From the NCBI GenBank assembly GCA_037157565.1, contig JAZHRO010000073.1, forward strand, positions 88,700,001-88,764,000: DNA of 64,000 bases. Reading direction: 5' to 3'. Shown piece by piece: positions 48,362 through 60,311 of the stretch. A model generated the notes under the pieces. The model was not told the origin of the DNA and made no database searches. It was given only the letters and a program-made list of their open reading frames with translations. The translations under genes and the position numbers were made by a program. The stretch's first letter is position 1; each line of letters opens with the position of its first letter. The stretch is from Thalassia testudinum (lineage: Eukaryota > Streptophyta > Magnoliopsida > Alismatales > Hydrocharitaceae).

Positions 48362-49740
48362 ATTGAAAATGTTGCGGCTGACCACCTGTCTCGCCTTCCA
48401 CTTGATGAATCTCCATCTGGAGACATCGGCGAGACATTCCTGATAAACCCTTATGGCAGTAACACCAACTTCACCTTGGTATGCTGATACTGTCAATTAC
48501 TTGGTCATTGGAGAAACTCCTGCCTCTTGGGATGAGCAAAAAAGAAAGAGATTCATTTCCCAAGCTAGATACTTTCATTGGGAGGAGCCTGAATTATTTA
48601 GAAATGGACAAGACCAAGTATTGAGACGATGCGTGCCTAAAGAGGAGCAACAAAGTGTGCTAAGTTTTTGCCATGAAATTCATTGTGGACAATACTTTGG
48701 TGCTAAGAAAATTGCTTTTAAGGTTCTCTAGTTTGATTTTTGGTGGTCTTCATTATTTAAGGAGTCTCATAATTTTGTTAGGGCCTGTATTAGATGTCAA
48801 CGGACTGGAATGATTGGGAAGAGGAATGAGATGCCTCAACACTCTATTCAATCTGTTGAAATTTTTGATGTGTGGGGAATTGACTTTATGGGCCCCTTCC
48901 ATTCGTCCCATGGTTATGAATATATCATGGTGGCAGTTGATTATGTCTCTAAATGGATAGAGGCCATTCCTATGCACACAAATGACCACTTTGTGGTCTT
49001 GAAATTTGTGAAGGCTAATATCATATCTCATTTTGGCTTCCCCAAAACCATTATAAGTGATGGGGGACCTCATTTCCGAAACCACCACTTCAATCGGCTA
49101 CTCAGGAATCTCGGAGTGACTCACAAGGTCGCTACCCCTTACCATCCTCAGACGAGTGGCCAGGTTGAAGTGTCGAATAGGGAGATAAAGAACATTTTAG
49201 AAAAGACCGTTAGATTTGATAGGAAGGATTGGTCCCAAAAGCTCGATGATGCTTTGTGGGCGTATCGAACGGCCTATAAGACCCCTTTGGGTACATCTCC
49301 CTTTCAGATTGTGTATGGGAAAGCATGCCATTTACCCATTGAGCTGGAACATAGGGCACTTTGGGCTATTTGAAGTGTTAACATGGCTTTAGAAAAGGCG
49401 GGTAAGGCACGACTTCTAGAATTAAGTGAGCTTGAGGAGCTGAGGAATGATGCTTATGACACCTCTCAAGCTTATAAAGAGAGAACTAAGGTCTTGCATG
49501 AAAAGTGTATCCTTAGAAAGACCTTTGAGCTCAACCAACAGGTCTAGCTTTTTCAATTACAGACTTAAGCTTTTTCCAGGGAAATTAACATCTTGTTGGG
49601 ATGGGCCTTACATAATCACTAAAGTGTTTCCGCATGGAGCTGTGGAGGACAAGAGCCCTTCATCTTCGGCAACTCCCTTTATCATCAACGGCCAACGGTT
49701 AAAACCATACATTACTTTGGATGGCCATCTGGTTGACTAG
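48362..49740 (+). pseudogene. Element C integrase
   Basis: Immediately after the deletion the frame continues in RNase H's last residues (ENVAADHLSRLP) and then the integrase: zinc part with FCHEIHCGQYF and CIRCQ, core [20 protein letters not shown] and [14 protein letters not shown] (all three acidic residues present), and the conserved [17 protein letters not shown] block. The C-terminal KLFPGKLTSCWDGPY and INGQRLKPY blocks end at 49740. Stops at about 48729 and 49371 and a shift near 49540 inactivate it. Confidence 0.88.
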
Positions 49741-49832
49741 GTTACTCTTGAGGAGCCTTAGCTCCTGTCATTCTCCGTCTCAGGTAATCTCTTCCTTTAA
49801 CTGTTTGTTTTTAATGAGGACATTGTTTGAAC

Positions 49833-49850
49833 CAGGCATGGGGGAGAGGA
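49833..49850 (+). promoter_or_regulatory. Post-pol purine tract (second PPT-like site), element C
   Basis: CAGGCATGGGGGAGAGGA, preceded by TGAGGACATTG as in element A, lies 93 bp after the pol stop. Confidence 0.6.
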
Positions 49851-50466
49851 CCTGAGGCATCTATTCATATCATGCCTACATTTTGCATTCATTCATATTG
49901 CATTCAACAAAAAAAAAAAGAAGAAAAACATTTTGTATTATTGAGCTTAACTGGCTAGGCCCTGCATTCTTAAACAGACCAGAACTTTAGGTTAGACTAA
50001 GTTGATTTTAGGTGTCAAACTTTAGAAGCTAAGTGAGCTACTTGCTTTAGACCTTTAGGGTCCTTTGTGGACTTAAAAACTTAAGTAGGAGTTAAGTTAC
50101 AAACCATTCCTCAAGAAGTTGAGGAAGGAAAGCTAGGGTTTGAGTTAAAGGCTGGGTAGTACGTGGAGTCTTGTTCCACCTTTCGGTTTATGGGTCTTCG
50201 TAACCTAAGTATCCACATTTCACACACACTTGGTCTTGTGTAAATAAGTGATCACCCTAATTCATTTCTTAAAGAAAAGTTGGTTCTCTTAGTTTTGACT
50301 TAGGAGAAGATTGGAAACACAATTTGATTGGAAGAGTTCCTTCCACAGGAGAGGTGGAGTATATATTCACCTTGAGGATGCGATGATAATATGTCACCTC
50401 CTCGGTGCTTGTTTCTTAGGATATCCATCCTACTGGGGGCATGTAAGCACATTGTGTGGCTCAAGT

Positions 50467-50612
50467 ACCATGGGCGGCCATATCTCGAAGTGTCGATTGC
50501 CACAGGCCTGAATTCGCTTAAGAAATCCATGGGCGATACTATCTCGAAGTGTCGATTGCCAAGAGTTCTTGGGGTCACAATGGGTGGTGGTATCTCAAAG
50601 CATTGAAAGCCA
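50467..50612. repeat. Three imperfect 35 bp repeats
   Basis: Units at 50467-50502, 50527-50561 and 50578-50612 share CCATGGGCG, ATCTCGAAGTGTCGATTGCC; the third is the most diverged. Confidence 0.8.
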
Positions 50613-50994
50613 GGCACCCTTCGAGGTTCGATGATGGAAACAATGAATCCGACATAGACCGTGTTGATGGTTGATCCAAGGTTAAACTTAGAGGAATCAA
50701 ACAAAAATATATATATTACAAAAAAAAAATCACTTTCTAGGTTGGCAATCATACCAACCTCAAATAACTCAGACCAATGCACATGCACGGATGCTTTAAT
50801 CTCTAGGACAAATAAACCTTAGGGTAGAGTTAGAAATCAGGGAAACTTGTACCTGCAACTAGTCTTTAGCTGAACTAGTATAAAACTTAGCAACTACTTG
50901 GGAACCTTAGGTCTAAAGTCTGAACTTAATATGTTTCTAAAGGAAGATCGATTGGGTTGGTTAGTCTACTTGGAGTGCTAGGTTATTGCTTAGA

Positions 50995-51031
50995 TTTGCT
51001 AGGGACTAGCAAAACTAGGCATAGGGGTATT
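50995..51031 (+). promoter_or_regulatory. Stem-loop and polypurine tract of element C
   Basis: TTTGCTA (50995-51001) and TAGCAAA (51007-51013) form a perfect stem, followed by 18 bases with TAGGCATAGGGG and then the LTR at 51032. Confidence 0.75.
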
Positions 51032-51340
51032 TGATTAGCCCATATTTGTAGTCTATTTAAGTATTTAAGTGCCTAGACATTAAGTTAATTTTAACATTTA
51101 GATAGCATACATTAGGATGTAAATAAATTAATTCATATTTTTATCTTAAGTGCAAAATTCATGTGTGGCATCCATATCTAAATGCATTTAGAATTAACCT
51201 AGAATTGCATGCATTTGATTAGTTAATTACTTAGGTGCATTACATACATTGTTTTAATTAACATAGAAGTTAAGGAGTTATGTATAAATAATCCTAATTA
51301 TTTTATTATTATTCTTCTTCTCCGTCTGCAGGTAACCGCT
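51032..51340 (+). repeat. Element C 3' LTR, cut by element D
   Basis: It matches the first 300 bp of the 5' LTR, including TATAAATA at 51283-51290, and stops at GGTAACCGCT where element D's LTR begins. Confidence 0.88.
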
Positions 51341-51972
51341 TGTTGAAGCGACGGGTTACTACGCTATAGAATTTGGGTTTGAAAACCTGTCATTGTAGTT
51401 TGAATAGCGAAGAACTTGGTTCAACAAATAAAATTTATACCGGAATAGAAATCTCGGGTCGAACTCAAGGAGGCTACGTCGATCTAAATTCGTAATTATA
51501 TTTTTTTCGTGTTTTTGTTGAAAAGCGGAGTAATTACAATGAAGCACTATAAACAATCAGAATAAGAGAGAGAGAGAACATTCACTTGATACTTCAAAAT
51601 GTTTATACAAATAAGCAAGAAATTACACTAGAAAGCAGGAAAACTATTACACTAGAAAGTAGGAAAATTCTACTCTAGAAAGTAGGAAAAAGAAATGGAG
51701 AGAGAAGTTATCCACCTTGACAATCGCTTGGAGGACGAGCCAGATGGGATGACGCCTGGAAGACAAAGAATAGAGCGGGAAGGAGGTTGAGGTACGAAGA
51801 ACGGGAATGAGGCAGCATGTCGTCATCGTCGTAGGATTCGCTTCCGAAATGAGGGCGAAAAATTGACTTTATCTCTTGAGGAGCATCCCGGGTGTGGGAC
51901 AAGCTTCCCTTGAGCTTTGCAGAGGGAGAGGAGAGAAGGAAGGGATGATAATTTTGTATGGAGGGGGTCTCC

Positions 51973-51979
51973 TTTTATA
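51973..51979 (-). promoter_or_regulatory. TATA box in element D LTR
   Basis: CTATAAAAGGAGACC on the minus strand is a good plant TATA box and would start transcription near 51945. Confidence 0.5.
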
Positions 51980-52324
51980 GTTGCAAGGAGTGAGGGCAAT
52001 TTGGTCATTACATGTTGAAAATCATTAATTCAGGACCTTTAGTGACGGATCACTAAAGGCCTAAACGTGGCCTTCGTGGGTGGCTCACATGCGCCCGCAT
52101 GCTTCCCCTTGCCTTAACGTGCGTCCACGTTCTTCCAATCTCGACTGTTCGATCATGAGATCAAACGGCTGAGAGTGCTCCTCGCCTGCCTCATCTGCAC
52201 GCCTCATCGCATGAGATCTCGTGTCACCTCACCACGTTAGATGGTGCGTTTAGCTGATTGGGCGCGCACAGCCACTCGATCTCCATCGTGCAGTCAATTG
52301 CTCCTGTGCACCCACTAAAATTGA

Positions 52325-52392
52325 GGTGCCCTGTGACTCGATCCCGCTCCTCAACTTTGCGTTAAGGCGCTCGACCAACGCGCTATGGCTGC
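52325..52392 (-). other. tRNA-like block in element D LTR
   Basis: The minus strand resembles a tRNA: a GCGC/GCGC D-arm around GTTGGTCGA, a five-pair anticodon-like stem CTTAA/TTGAG with a seven-base loop CGCAAAG, and a B-box-like GGGATCGAGTC. The acceptor and T stems do not pair well, so it is not a functional tRNA gene. Confidence 0.3.
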
Positions 52393-52987
52393 GTTTGTGT
52401 TGAGCACTTAACTTAAGTGTAGGCGCCTCGCAGCCTTTGGCTCTTGATCCAATGGCGTGGAAGCATTGGCTCTAAGGGCTTCAGCGGTGCATGCGGCTAG
52501 TTGGGTGGCCAAGATGGCGCCACGTGGTGCCATCTTGGCCATCCATCTTCTGGGTGATGTAGATGGTGTCACGAGTATCGGATTGAGTCGATTTTCGCGT
52601 CGTTAGGCTACGATTGTCGATCAGAATCCATCCGTGCGGTCAGATTTCTCATCTGAAGTGCATATTAACACAATCTTGGCCCTTGATCGTATAGGGTTCC
52701 TCGATCTCTATCTAATGCTATGGATATCCAATTAGGGTGATCTTGGAGTCGTTGAACTCCAATCGTCGCCCTGATTAGATCCGTATGGTTGGATCTTCTA
52801 TTTGAGGTCTCGATAAAAAGTCACCCTATCCCTGACCATAAAAGGAGACAATTAACCTCCATTTTATTTAGACTAATCTAAATGCAAGATGATGTATGCT
52901 ATGCAATATTTATAGTATGTAATGCAATTCTATGCTTAAGAACATGCATAAATAGACATTTTATGTAATATAAACATGTTTATATCA

Positions 52988-53023
52988 CACCCCCATGCCT
53001 ATCTTTTGCTAGTCCCTAGCAAA
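52988..53023 (-). promoter_or_regulatory. Stem-loop and polypurine tract of element D
   Basis: On the minus strand TTTGCTA (53023-53017) pairs with TAGCAAA (53011-53005) across GGGAC, then 17 bases with TAGGCATGGGGGTG reach the LTR at 52987. Confidence 0.78.
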
Positions 53024-53634
53024 AACTACATGCTATTTATAAAAGAATTAGGTTGGATTATTTGGGCATAAGTTATTTTCAACATTAAGAAAATTTTTAC
53101 TTAGGATTTGAACTTTCAAAGACACAACAGCACCCGGGTATCTGCCAAAATGCAGATCGCCTCAAGCCCTCACCTTATTCAAAGAGAAATTTCTTTTTCT
53201 CTTTTTCTTCTTTTCTAACTTTTTTGGATTTTCGAGTTTAGGGTTAAAAAGTGGCTTTCTACGGCCATTCAACTCACCCCAGATTTGGTGAAAAGCCTAA
53301 GTTCTAAGCATCTTATTGTGAATTTGATAGACTTGTTGATTGACAATTAGAACGGACTTCGGGTTTCTACGCCTCTAGGTGACCTTAAAAAGAGAGTTTT
53401 GCCTAAAAGTGTATCTTTACAATCGGTAGCTTTCTCCCTACTTTTATTTTTATGAGGTTAACACAAGAGTGAATCCAGTGTATATGTCTCTGGTTTATTC
53501 TACTTCGTACTTCTTCCTAAGTGTTTTGGAAGTTTTCAATGCATTTCTTGAGTTGGGTTCTGGACAACCTGTCGATGAGCTGTTACCACCGACAACTTGC
53601 CAGCCATACTCTCACGACGGAGTGTGGCTTATTT

Positions 53635-53710
53635 CTTTTGTTTTCTTTTTCTTTTCTCCTTTTCTTTTTCTTTTCTTTTTGACTTTCTTTTTCTTTTTCT
53701 TTTTTTTTAA
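53635..53710. repeat. CTTTT-rich simple repeat
   Basis: A pyrimidine run of TTTTC units on the plus strand, purine on the element's sense strand. Confidence 0.85.
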
Positions 53711-54234
53711 GTAGGTGGCTACCCTGGTCTTAGATTTACTTAAAGACAGCAAGAAGAGAATGGTCTAGTGACTGAGCTCAGCACAACCTACCTGTGGGCT
53801 GTTACCCACGATAACTTGCCAGCCATATCACCCTAGAAGGTTCATTAGTTACCCAATTTGCGTTAAAACTGCCAATCAACAAGTTAGTGAAAAGAAAGTG
53901 TGTAGATGCTTTGGACTTAAAGTTCCCTCAAATCAGAGGGTGGGTTGATAAGTCGTGTACTTATCACCCAAACTTATCTAATCAAATTACAATAGAATTA
54001 AGATGGTGAGGACTCAAAAAACAAATCTTGCTTTTAGTGGATACACGGGCCGATTAAGTGCAAAGACCTGAAGGGTGTTTGTGTTCAGATCCTAATGTAA
54101 TATTTCCTAAGATTGAAAAGTCCTAATGTCCAAGTATTCCTTCCTAATTCAATTTTTTTTATGTATATATAAGAAGAGAAATACAATTTACAAGAATTTC
54201 ACAAAGCTGACAAAATGATTCAAAAATAAATCCA

Positions 54235-54248
54235 CCCCCCCATGCCTA
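54235..54248 (-). promoter_or_regulatory. Post-pol purine tract (second PPT-like site), element D
   Basis: TAGGCATGGGGGGG on the minus strand, 130 bp after the pol stop and 1.25 kb before the LTR. Confidence 0.6.
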
Positions 54249-54377
54249 GCTGATGCAATGCCCACATTGAGAAAAAGAGACAAGAAAGAAAGGGTAGAGC
54301 ATGAAAGATATCACCTGAATATGAAGCTTAGGTTAGCTTTGTGTCATATGTACAACTGCTAAGTTTAATGCTGTCAG

Positions 54378-57300
54378 CTAGGCGAAGTCCAGCGAAAGAA
54401 GTCCCAATATGGCTAGTGCAACTGTGTCAGAGACGGGTTCTGGAAGAGTACGGTCAATAACAGGCTTTAGACATTGACCGTTGACTTTAAATGTGTTACC
54501 TGTCTTTGGGTCAAAGATCTGAATGGCTCCATTTGGAAAAATCTGATCGATAATGAATGGGCCATTCCATTTAGATCTAAGTTTGCTGAGAAAGAGCTTA
54601 AGTCGAGAATCGAATAACCAAACCTTCTGGTTTGGCTCAAAGCTCTTGTGGGAGATCAATTGATCATGTAGAGCTTTGGTCCGAGCCTTATAGATCTTGG
54701 CATTCTCATATGCATCATTTCTAAGCTCTTCCAACTCAGATAGTTGGAGTTTCCTGGTCTTCCAGCTAAATTCAGATCTAAATTGCATTGCTTGATTACC
54801 CAGAACGCCCTATGTTAAATCTCTACGAGTAAATGACATGTCTTTCCATACACCAAACGAAATGGAGACATGTCATGGGAGTTTTATACGTTGTACGGTA
54901 GGCCCAAAGAGTGTCCTTAAGCTTTTCGGTCCAGTCCTTGCTATCAGGCCTAACCATTTTCTGCAGAATATTCTTGATCTCCCGATTGGAGATTTCGGCC
55001 TGTCCATTCGTCTGGGGATGGTAAGGTGTGGAGTTTTGGTGATTAACCCAGTATTTAGCCAGCAAATTACAGAACTAGGCATTAGTAAAATGAGTGCCAT
55101 CATCACTAATGATGGCCCTCGGAATTCCGAACCTGCTGAAGATGTGTTTCTTGACAAAATCGATGGCCACCTTGTGGTCATTGGTTCGGGTGGGTATCGC
55201 CTCAATCCATTTGGACACATAATCAATAGCAACAATAATGTACTGATGTCCAAATGAAGGGAGAAAGGGTCCCATGAAATCGATGCCCAAAACATCAAAG
55301 ATTTCGATAGGAAGAATTGGGTTTAGGGACATCATATCTCTCTTAGTTATGCTCCTGAGTGCCTGACATCGAGAACACGACCTTGAGAAATCCTAGGCAT
55401 CCTTGAATAAAGATGGCCAATAGAAGCCAGATTGCAAAATCTTAGCAGCCGTCTTTTTCCCAGAGAATGTCCACCACGCGCAGATGCATGGTAGAACTCA
55501 AGTATACTATTGAATTCATTCTCCGGAACACATCAGTGAATAATCTGATCAGAGTCAATGCGGTACAGTTTAGGGTCCTCCCAAAAGTAGTATTTGACCT
55601 CAAATTTGAGTCTATCCCATTGTTGCTTGGTCCAATCCTGGGAGATTTGACTAACAGCTAAATAATTAACAATGTTAGCAAACCACGGGGTTTGGACACT
55701 TGAAACTGCAAGGATAGTTTTGTCCGAAAAAGTATCAGCAATCGAGACGTCTGGACGAGAAGAATCAGTTAGAAGTCTCGACAAATGATCCACCACCACA
55801 TTTTGTACCCCAGATTTATCCTTGATTTCAAGATCAAATTCTTGAAGCAGAAGAATCCAACGAATAAGCCGGGGTTTGGCATCCTTTTTGGCCAAAAGAT
55901 GTCTCAAGGTCGAGTGGTCGATATAAATGATGACATAAGACCCTAAGAGATAAGCCCTGAATTTTTCCAAAGCAAATACTACGGCTAGTAATTCCTTTTT
56001 AGTAACAGTGTAATTACTCTGGGCTTCATCCAGAGTTTTACTAGCGTTGTAGATGACAAAGGGCTTCCTGTCAACTTTCTATCCCAAAATAGCCCCGATC
56101 GTGTAATCAGAAGCGTCGGTCATGACCTCAAAAGGGGTTGTCCAAACAGGTGGTTGCAACACTGGAGCACAAGTGACTGACATTTTCAAGAAATCAAATG
56201 CCTTATGACATGATTCATCGAAAACAAACGGCGTTTCTTTGGAGAGAAGATTGCTCAGAGGATGAGCAACTTTCGATAAATCCTTGATGAATCTTCTGTA
56301 GAATCCTACATGACCAAGAAATGATCGAATTTGTTTAACAGATGTAGGAGGAGGAAGTTTAGCAATAGCATCAACCTTAGCTTTATCCACTTCAATTCCC
56401 CATTCAGAGATTACATGACCCAAGATGATGCCTTCTTGTGTCATGAAATGACTCTTTTTCCAACTAAGGACCAATCGTGTTTTGATGCATTGTTTAAGAA
56501 TCATTTCTAGATTAGCCAGACAAGAGTCAAACGATTCTCCGAAAATGGAGAAATCGTCCATGAAGACTTCCATAAACTCTCCCACCATGTCTGAGAATAT
56601 GGCTGGCATACCTTTGAAAAGTCGCAGGTGCATTGCATAAATCGAAAGGAATCCTATAGAAAGCAAAGGTTCCGTAGGGACAGGTGAAAGTAGTTTTTTC
56701 CTGATCCTCGGGATGGATAGGAACTTGGTTGTATCTCGAGTAGTTATCAAGAAAACAGAAGTACTTTTGCCCAGCTAATCTTTCCAAGATTTGATCAATG
56801 AAAGGTAGAGGGAAATGATCCTTTTTCGTGGTCATGTTCAACTTCTCGTAATCGATACAAACCCTCCAAAAGGAAGCTGAACGAGTTGTGATAGATTCTC
56901 TTCTCTCGTTAGTCACAACGGTAATCTCGGCTTTCTTGGGAACAATCTGCACGGGACTTACCCAAGGACTATCAGAGATTGGATAAATAATTCCTGCTTC
57001 GAGCCACTTAATGATTTCCTTTTTGACCACTTCTCACATATTTGGATTTAATATCCTTTGCATATGGTGAGAAGGGCAAGATCCATCTTCCAAGAATATT
57101 CTATGATTGCAGTAAGATGGCTCGATCCCCCTAAGGTCATGAATGGTCCAACCAATTGCCTCCTTATGTTCCTTCAGGTCCTTGATCAATTTAATCTCCT
57201 GCTCCTTTGTTAATTTAGCACTGATAATCGTAGGGAGCGTCTTCTGTGGTCCTAAAAATTGATATTTCAAATTCTCAGGCAATGGTTTTAGTTCAAGCTG

Positions 57301-58478
57301 GGGCGGGTTGATGATTGAAGGTAAGGAAGATGCTGAAGACTCATCAAGAGGAAGAGGTTGAGAGTGAACAAAATCAATAACCTCTTCAAACGTTGGCAGG
57401 TCTACCATAGAGGGTTGCGGGTTCAATTCATCATCGAAGGAGGAACTTTCAATTGCAGAAACCATCAAACAATTTTCAATATTCATATTATCCTTCTCAA
57501 GTTCCTCAATAAATCCACAATCCTCAAATTTATTAATCGCCTTAAAAATATCCAACTTCATTTGTTGATCCCCCAAGGCGATTTCCATGCTACCGCTTTC
57601 ATAGTTAATGTTGGCCTTAGCAGTAGCCAAGAATGGATGCTCTAGAATGATGGGCGTGTTCCTCAGATTTTCCGGTACATCCATATCAAGGATAAGGAAA
57701 TCTACAGGAAAATAGAAACCCTTGACCTTAACTATAACATCTTCAATAACGCCTCGTGGATTTGTAATCGAATGGTCCGCTAACTACAGCATTATTGAAG
57801 TCTACCGAAGTTCACCTAATCCAAACTTCTCGTTAAGAGAAGTCGGAATTAGGTTGATGGATGCACCCAGATCCAGAAGTGCTCTATCAAAAGTGTAATC
57901 CTCGATGACACAAGAAATCAACGGAGCACCTGGATCTCTCTTTTTCCGAGGGAGGTGGTGCAGGATAACAGAACTAGCCTGCTTGGAGAGTACCACCTTC
58001 CTCAGAACAGATTCTCTCGACTTACGCTTTTGTGTACATAAATCCTTTAAAAATCTTGCGTAAGCTGGTATATGCTTGATAGCATAGAGGAGCAGGATAT
58101 TGATCTCAACATTCTTAAAAATATTCAGAAGCTCCTCATTGCTATCAACAGACTTCTTCTTTGATTTGATCAAGGCTTCAGGAAAAGGAACATGAGTCAG
58201 ATCTTTGGAATCAGGTTCCTGAGCCTTGATTTCTTCTCCAGAATTCTTCTTTCTCTCCTCAGGTTCTTCAGGATTAGGTAAATCAGAATAGTGTGGTTGT
58301 AGATCTTGAGTTTGTTTACCACTCCTCAAGGTAATAGAATTTGTGGATGCATAAGAGTTTGGGTCTTGGGGAGGGTTAGGAAAGATTGGAGGGGCTTGAT
58401 TAGCCAAAAATTATTGATGTGCAGAAGAAGAAGAGGAAGGACCCTACTCAACCACCTGAGCATGTGCGTGTGGGTGTT
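54378..58478 (-). pseudogene. Element D gag end-protease-RT-RNase H-integrase
   Basis: Reading right to left: gag tail (NSITLRSGKQTQDLQ near 58330), protease lead-in AIKHIPAYARFLKDLCTQKRK, protease LLDLGASINLIPTS near 57860, a linker (57034-57684), RT with WRVCIDYEKLN, DHFPLPFIDQ, a one-base frame change near 56620 and the catalytic FMDD near 56560, RNase H ([24 protein letters not shown]) and integrase ([31 protein letters not shown]; all three acidic residues present). The C-terminal SRLKLFLSKLRSKWNGPF and VNGQCLKPV blocks end at 54378. Stops occur near 58435, 57785, 57033, 56080, 55530 and 55074. It is the same family as 1-345. Confidence 0.9.
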
Positions 58479-59161
58479 TGCACCTCAAAACACGCCTATA
58501 AGGACGCCTTCTTATGCTATTTTCTAGCATTAACTATGTATATTATAATCCTATAGTCGCATCTGTAAAAATACTTGCATTCATGCATTTAATTAAGAGG
58601 AGGGAAGAATGAAATAAAAGGGCTTCATAATTTACATTTCCCTCAAGTGCCTCTTTACAAAATCCATCTCTTTTATTTTTTTATCTCCACTTGATTTTTA
58701 TTTCTCCCGCTGCTGCAACTTCTTCTCCGCTGCCTCTCCCTGCTGTCCTGCGGTCCTTCCCGCTGCTGCAATGCTGCAACTTCCCGCGCGCGTCCGCCCT
58801 CTCCCTGCCCAAGCCATTCCCTGCGGCTGCCATTCCTCCCATTCCCCGCATGCTGCATGACCATGCTCTCTTCTTCTATAAGAAGCCACGGGTTCTTCTT
58901 CTTCGCGGGGGGGCTGGCTGCAGCAAGAAAGAATCACCACCAGCAGGCCGCCACCTTCCTCTCCTCCCTCTCCCCTCCATACGTCGGTCCTCCTCCGAGG
59001 AGAAACCCGACGGGCAGGAGCTCACTGTGGTGCACACTACCACAGTGAGACCATCACCGCCCAGCTCTTCAAAGAGCCGGTGGGCGTGGTGGCTCTCTGT
59101 TTTCATTTGTTTTCCGTTCCTGCCCTTCCCGCCATTGCTGCTTCTTCAAAGTCTGAAGCTT

Positions 59162-59253
59162 GAAGCAGCAGCAGCAGCTAAGCGGAAGCAGCAGCAGCAG
59201 CTAAGCGGAAGCAGCAGCAGCAGCTAAGCGGAAGCAGCAGCAGCAGCTAAGCG
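59162..59253. repeat. Four tandem copies of a 23 bp CAG-rich unit
   Basis: Unit GAAG(CAG)4CTAAGCG repeated four times without change. The perfect identity suggests recent expansion. Confidence 0.92.
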
Positions 59254-59769
59254 GCGGCGGCCCCCGCAGCTTCCGCGAGCGTCTGCAGGCGCCCCAGCCC
59301 CTCTGCACGCGCCTGCAGGCCTTCCCCGCCTCCGTTCGTCTGCTCTGTCGCCCGCCTCTGCGCCCGCAACCGGTCGCTGCGCTCCTCAGCAGCGGCCGGC
59401 CAAGCGTCTCCCTGCCTCCCTACCAGCCTCTGCAAGCGCCCGCGCGTGCCTGCAGACTCCCCGCCTCCTTCTCCGAGCGCGCTGTCGCGAGCCTCCGCGC
59501 TCGCAGCAGGTCGACGCAGACTCCTCATCTCCTCTGCGCGAATACGCGCCCACGACCATCAGACGACGGCCTTCGACTGCAGACGACTTGAAACATGCTC
59601 CCTCGCCTCCTGCAGTGCGGCTGCCTCCGTTCTCTCCTCTCCTGCCAGCTCTCTCCTGCATTCTCTCCCTCTGCCGATCTCTCTCTCTCTCTCTCTTTCT
59701 CTTTTTTTCACTTACAGCAACACACACACACCCATTCACCGACACACACACTCACACACTAATAGTAAC

Positions 59770-59773
59770 TTAT

Positions 59774-59843
<70 letters not shown>

Positions 59844-60117
59844 CTATATATATATACTTATATCTACATAGTATATCTATATAGTTATGTATACATACAT
59901 ATAATATAATATATATACATATACATATATAATATATATATATATATATACACATACTCATATACATATATATATATATACATATCTATATACTTATACA
60001 TATACACATATATATATATACATATATATCTAGATACATATATACCTATATACATATATATATATATATCTATATAGTATTATATATATATACTTATATA
60101 CATATATACATAGCTAT

Positions 60118-60156
<39 letters not shown>

Positions 60157-60240
60157 CACCTATATATATATATATATCTATCTATATATATCTATACATA
60201 TATACTTATACATTTATATACATACATATGTACATATATT
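59770..60240. repeat. TA-rich compound microsatellite in E1 LTR
   Basis: Long (TA)n with CATATA and CTATA interruptions, about 470 bp. Confidence 0.92.
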
Positions 60241-60257
60241 TTCACGTTATTTACTAT

Positions 60258-60311
60258 ACGCTGTATCGCGGGAATATTTGCACCAGTTGCTGATATTCTG
60301 CGATACAGCGT
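60258..60311 (+). other. Strong conserved hairpin in E1 LTR
   Basis: ACGCTGTATCGC (60258-60269) pairs perfectly with GCGATACAGCGT (60300-60311). Inside, GAATAT (60272-60277) pairs with ATATTC (60293-60298) around a 15-base loop TTGCACCAGTTGCTG. The solo LTR keeps the loop and the inner stem. Confidence 0.8.

Larger units (their letters stand above)
49741..51031 (+). other. Post-pol non-coding cassette of element C
   Basis: No gene is visible. It contains the purine tract near 49833-49850, three imperfect 35 bp repeats (starting 50467, 50527 and 50578, core ATCTCGAAGTGTCGATTGCC), and the stem-loop and PPT at 50995-51031. Confidence 0.7.
43441..51340 (+). mobile_element. Element C: Athila-like element with an internal deletion
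   Basis: 5' LTR 43441-45309, primer site 45312-45329, leader, gag, integrase, non-coding cassette, stem-loop/PPT and a 3' LTR that starts at 51032 and is cut after 309 bp by element D. It is inserted in element B's pol. Protease core, RT and most of RNase H are missing at one junction near 48360, so this copy could not move alone. Confidence 0.88.
51341..52987 (-). repeat. Element D 3' LTR (minus strand)
   Basis: From TGATATAAAC (52987) to TTCAACA (51341), 1.65 kb. The start is a 10 bp palindrome (52987-52978 with 52975-52966, one mismatch). It includes a TATA box and a tRNA-like block. Confidence 0.85.
53024..54377 (-). other. Post-pol non-coding cassette of element D
   Basis: No gene is visible. 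It holds two imperfect 54 bp repeats (53564-53617 and 53783-53836), a CTTTT-rich tract at about 53635-53710, and the post-pol purine tract at 54235-54248. Confidence 0.7.
51341..58478 (-). mobile_element. Element D: Athila-like element, minus strand, cut by E1
   Basis: 3' LTR 51341-52987, stem-loop/PPT, non-coding cassette, integrase, RNase H, RT, protease and the C-terminal part of gag, reading right to left. It is inserted in element C's 3' LTR and is itself interrupted at 58478/58479 by E1, so its 5' LTR and most of gag lie outside the window. Confidence 0.88.

Noticed and set aside
58691..59871. Long ORFs in both strands of the E1 LTR
   Set aside because: Caused by GC-rich low-complexity sequence, the CAG-rich 23 bp repeat and the TA microsatellite; overlapping frames in both strands and no domains.
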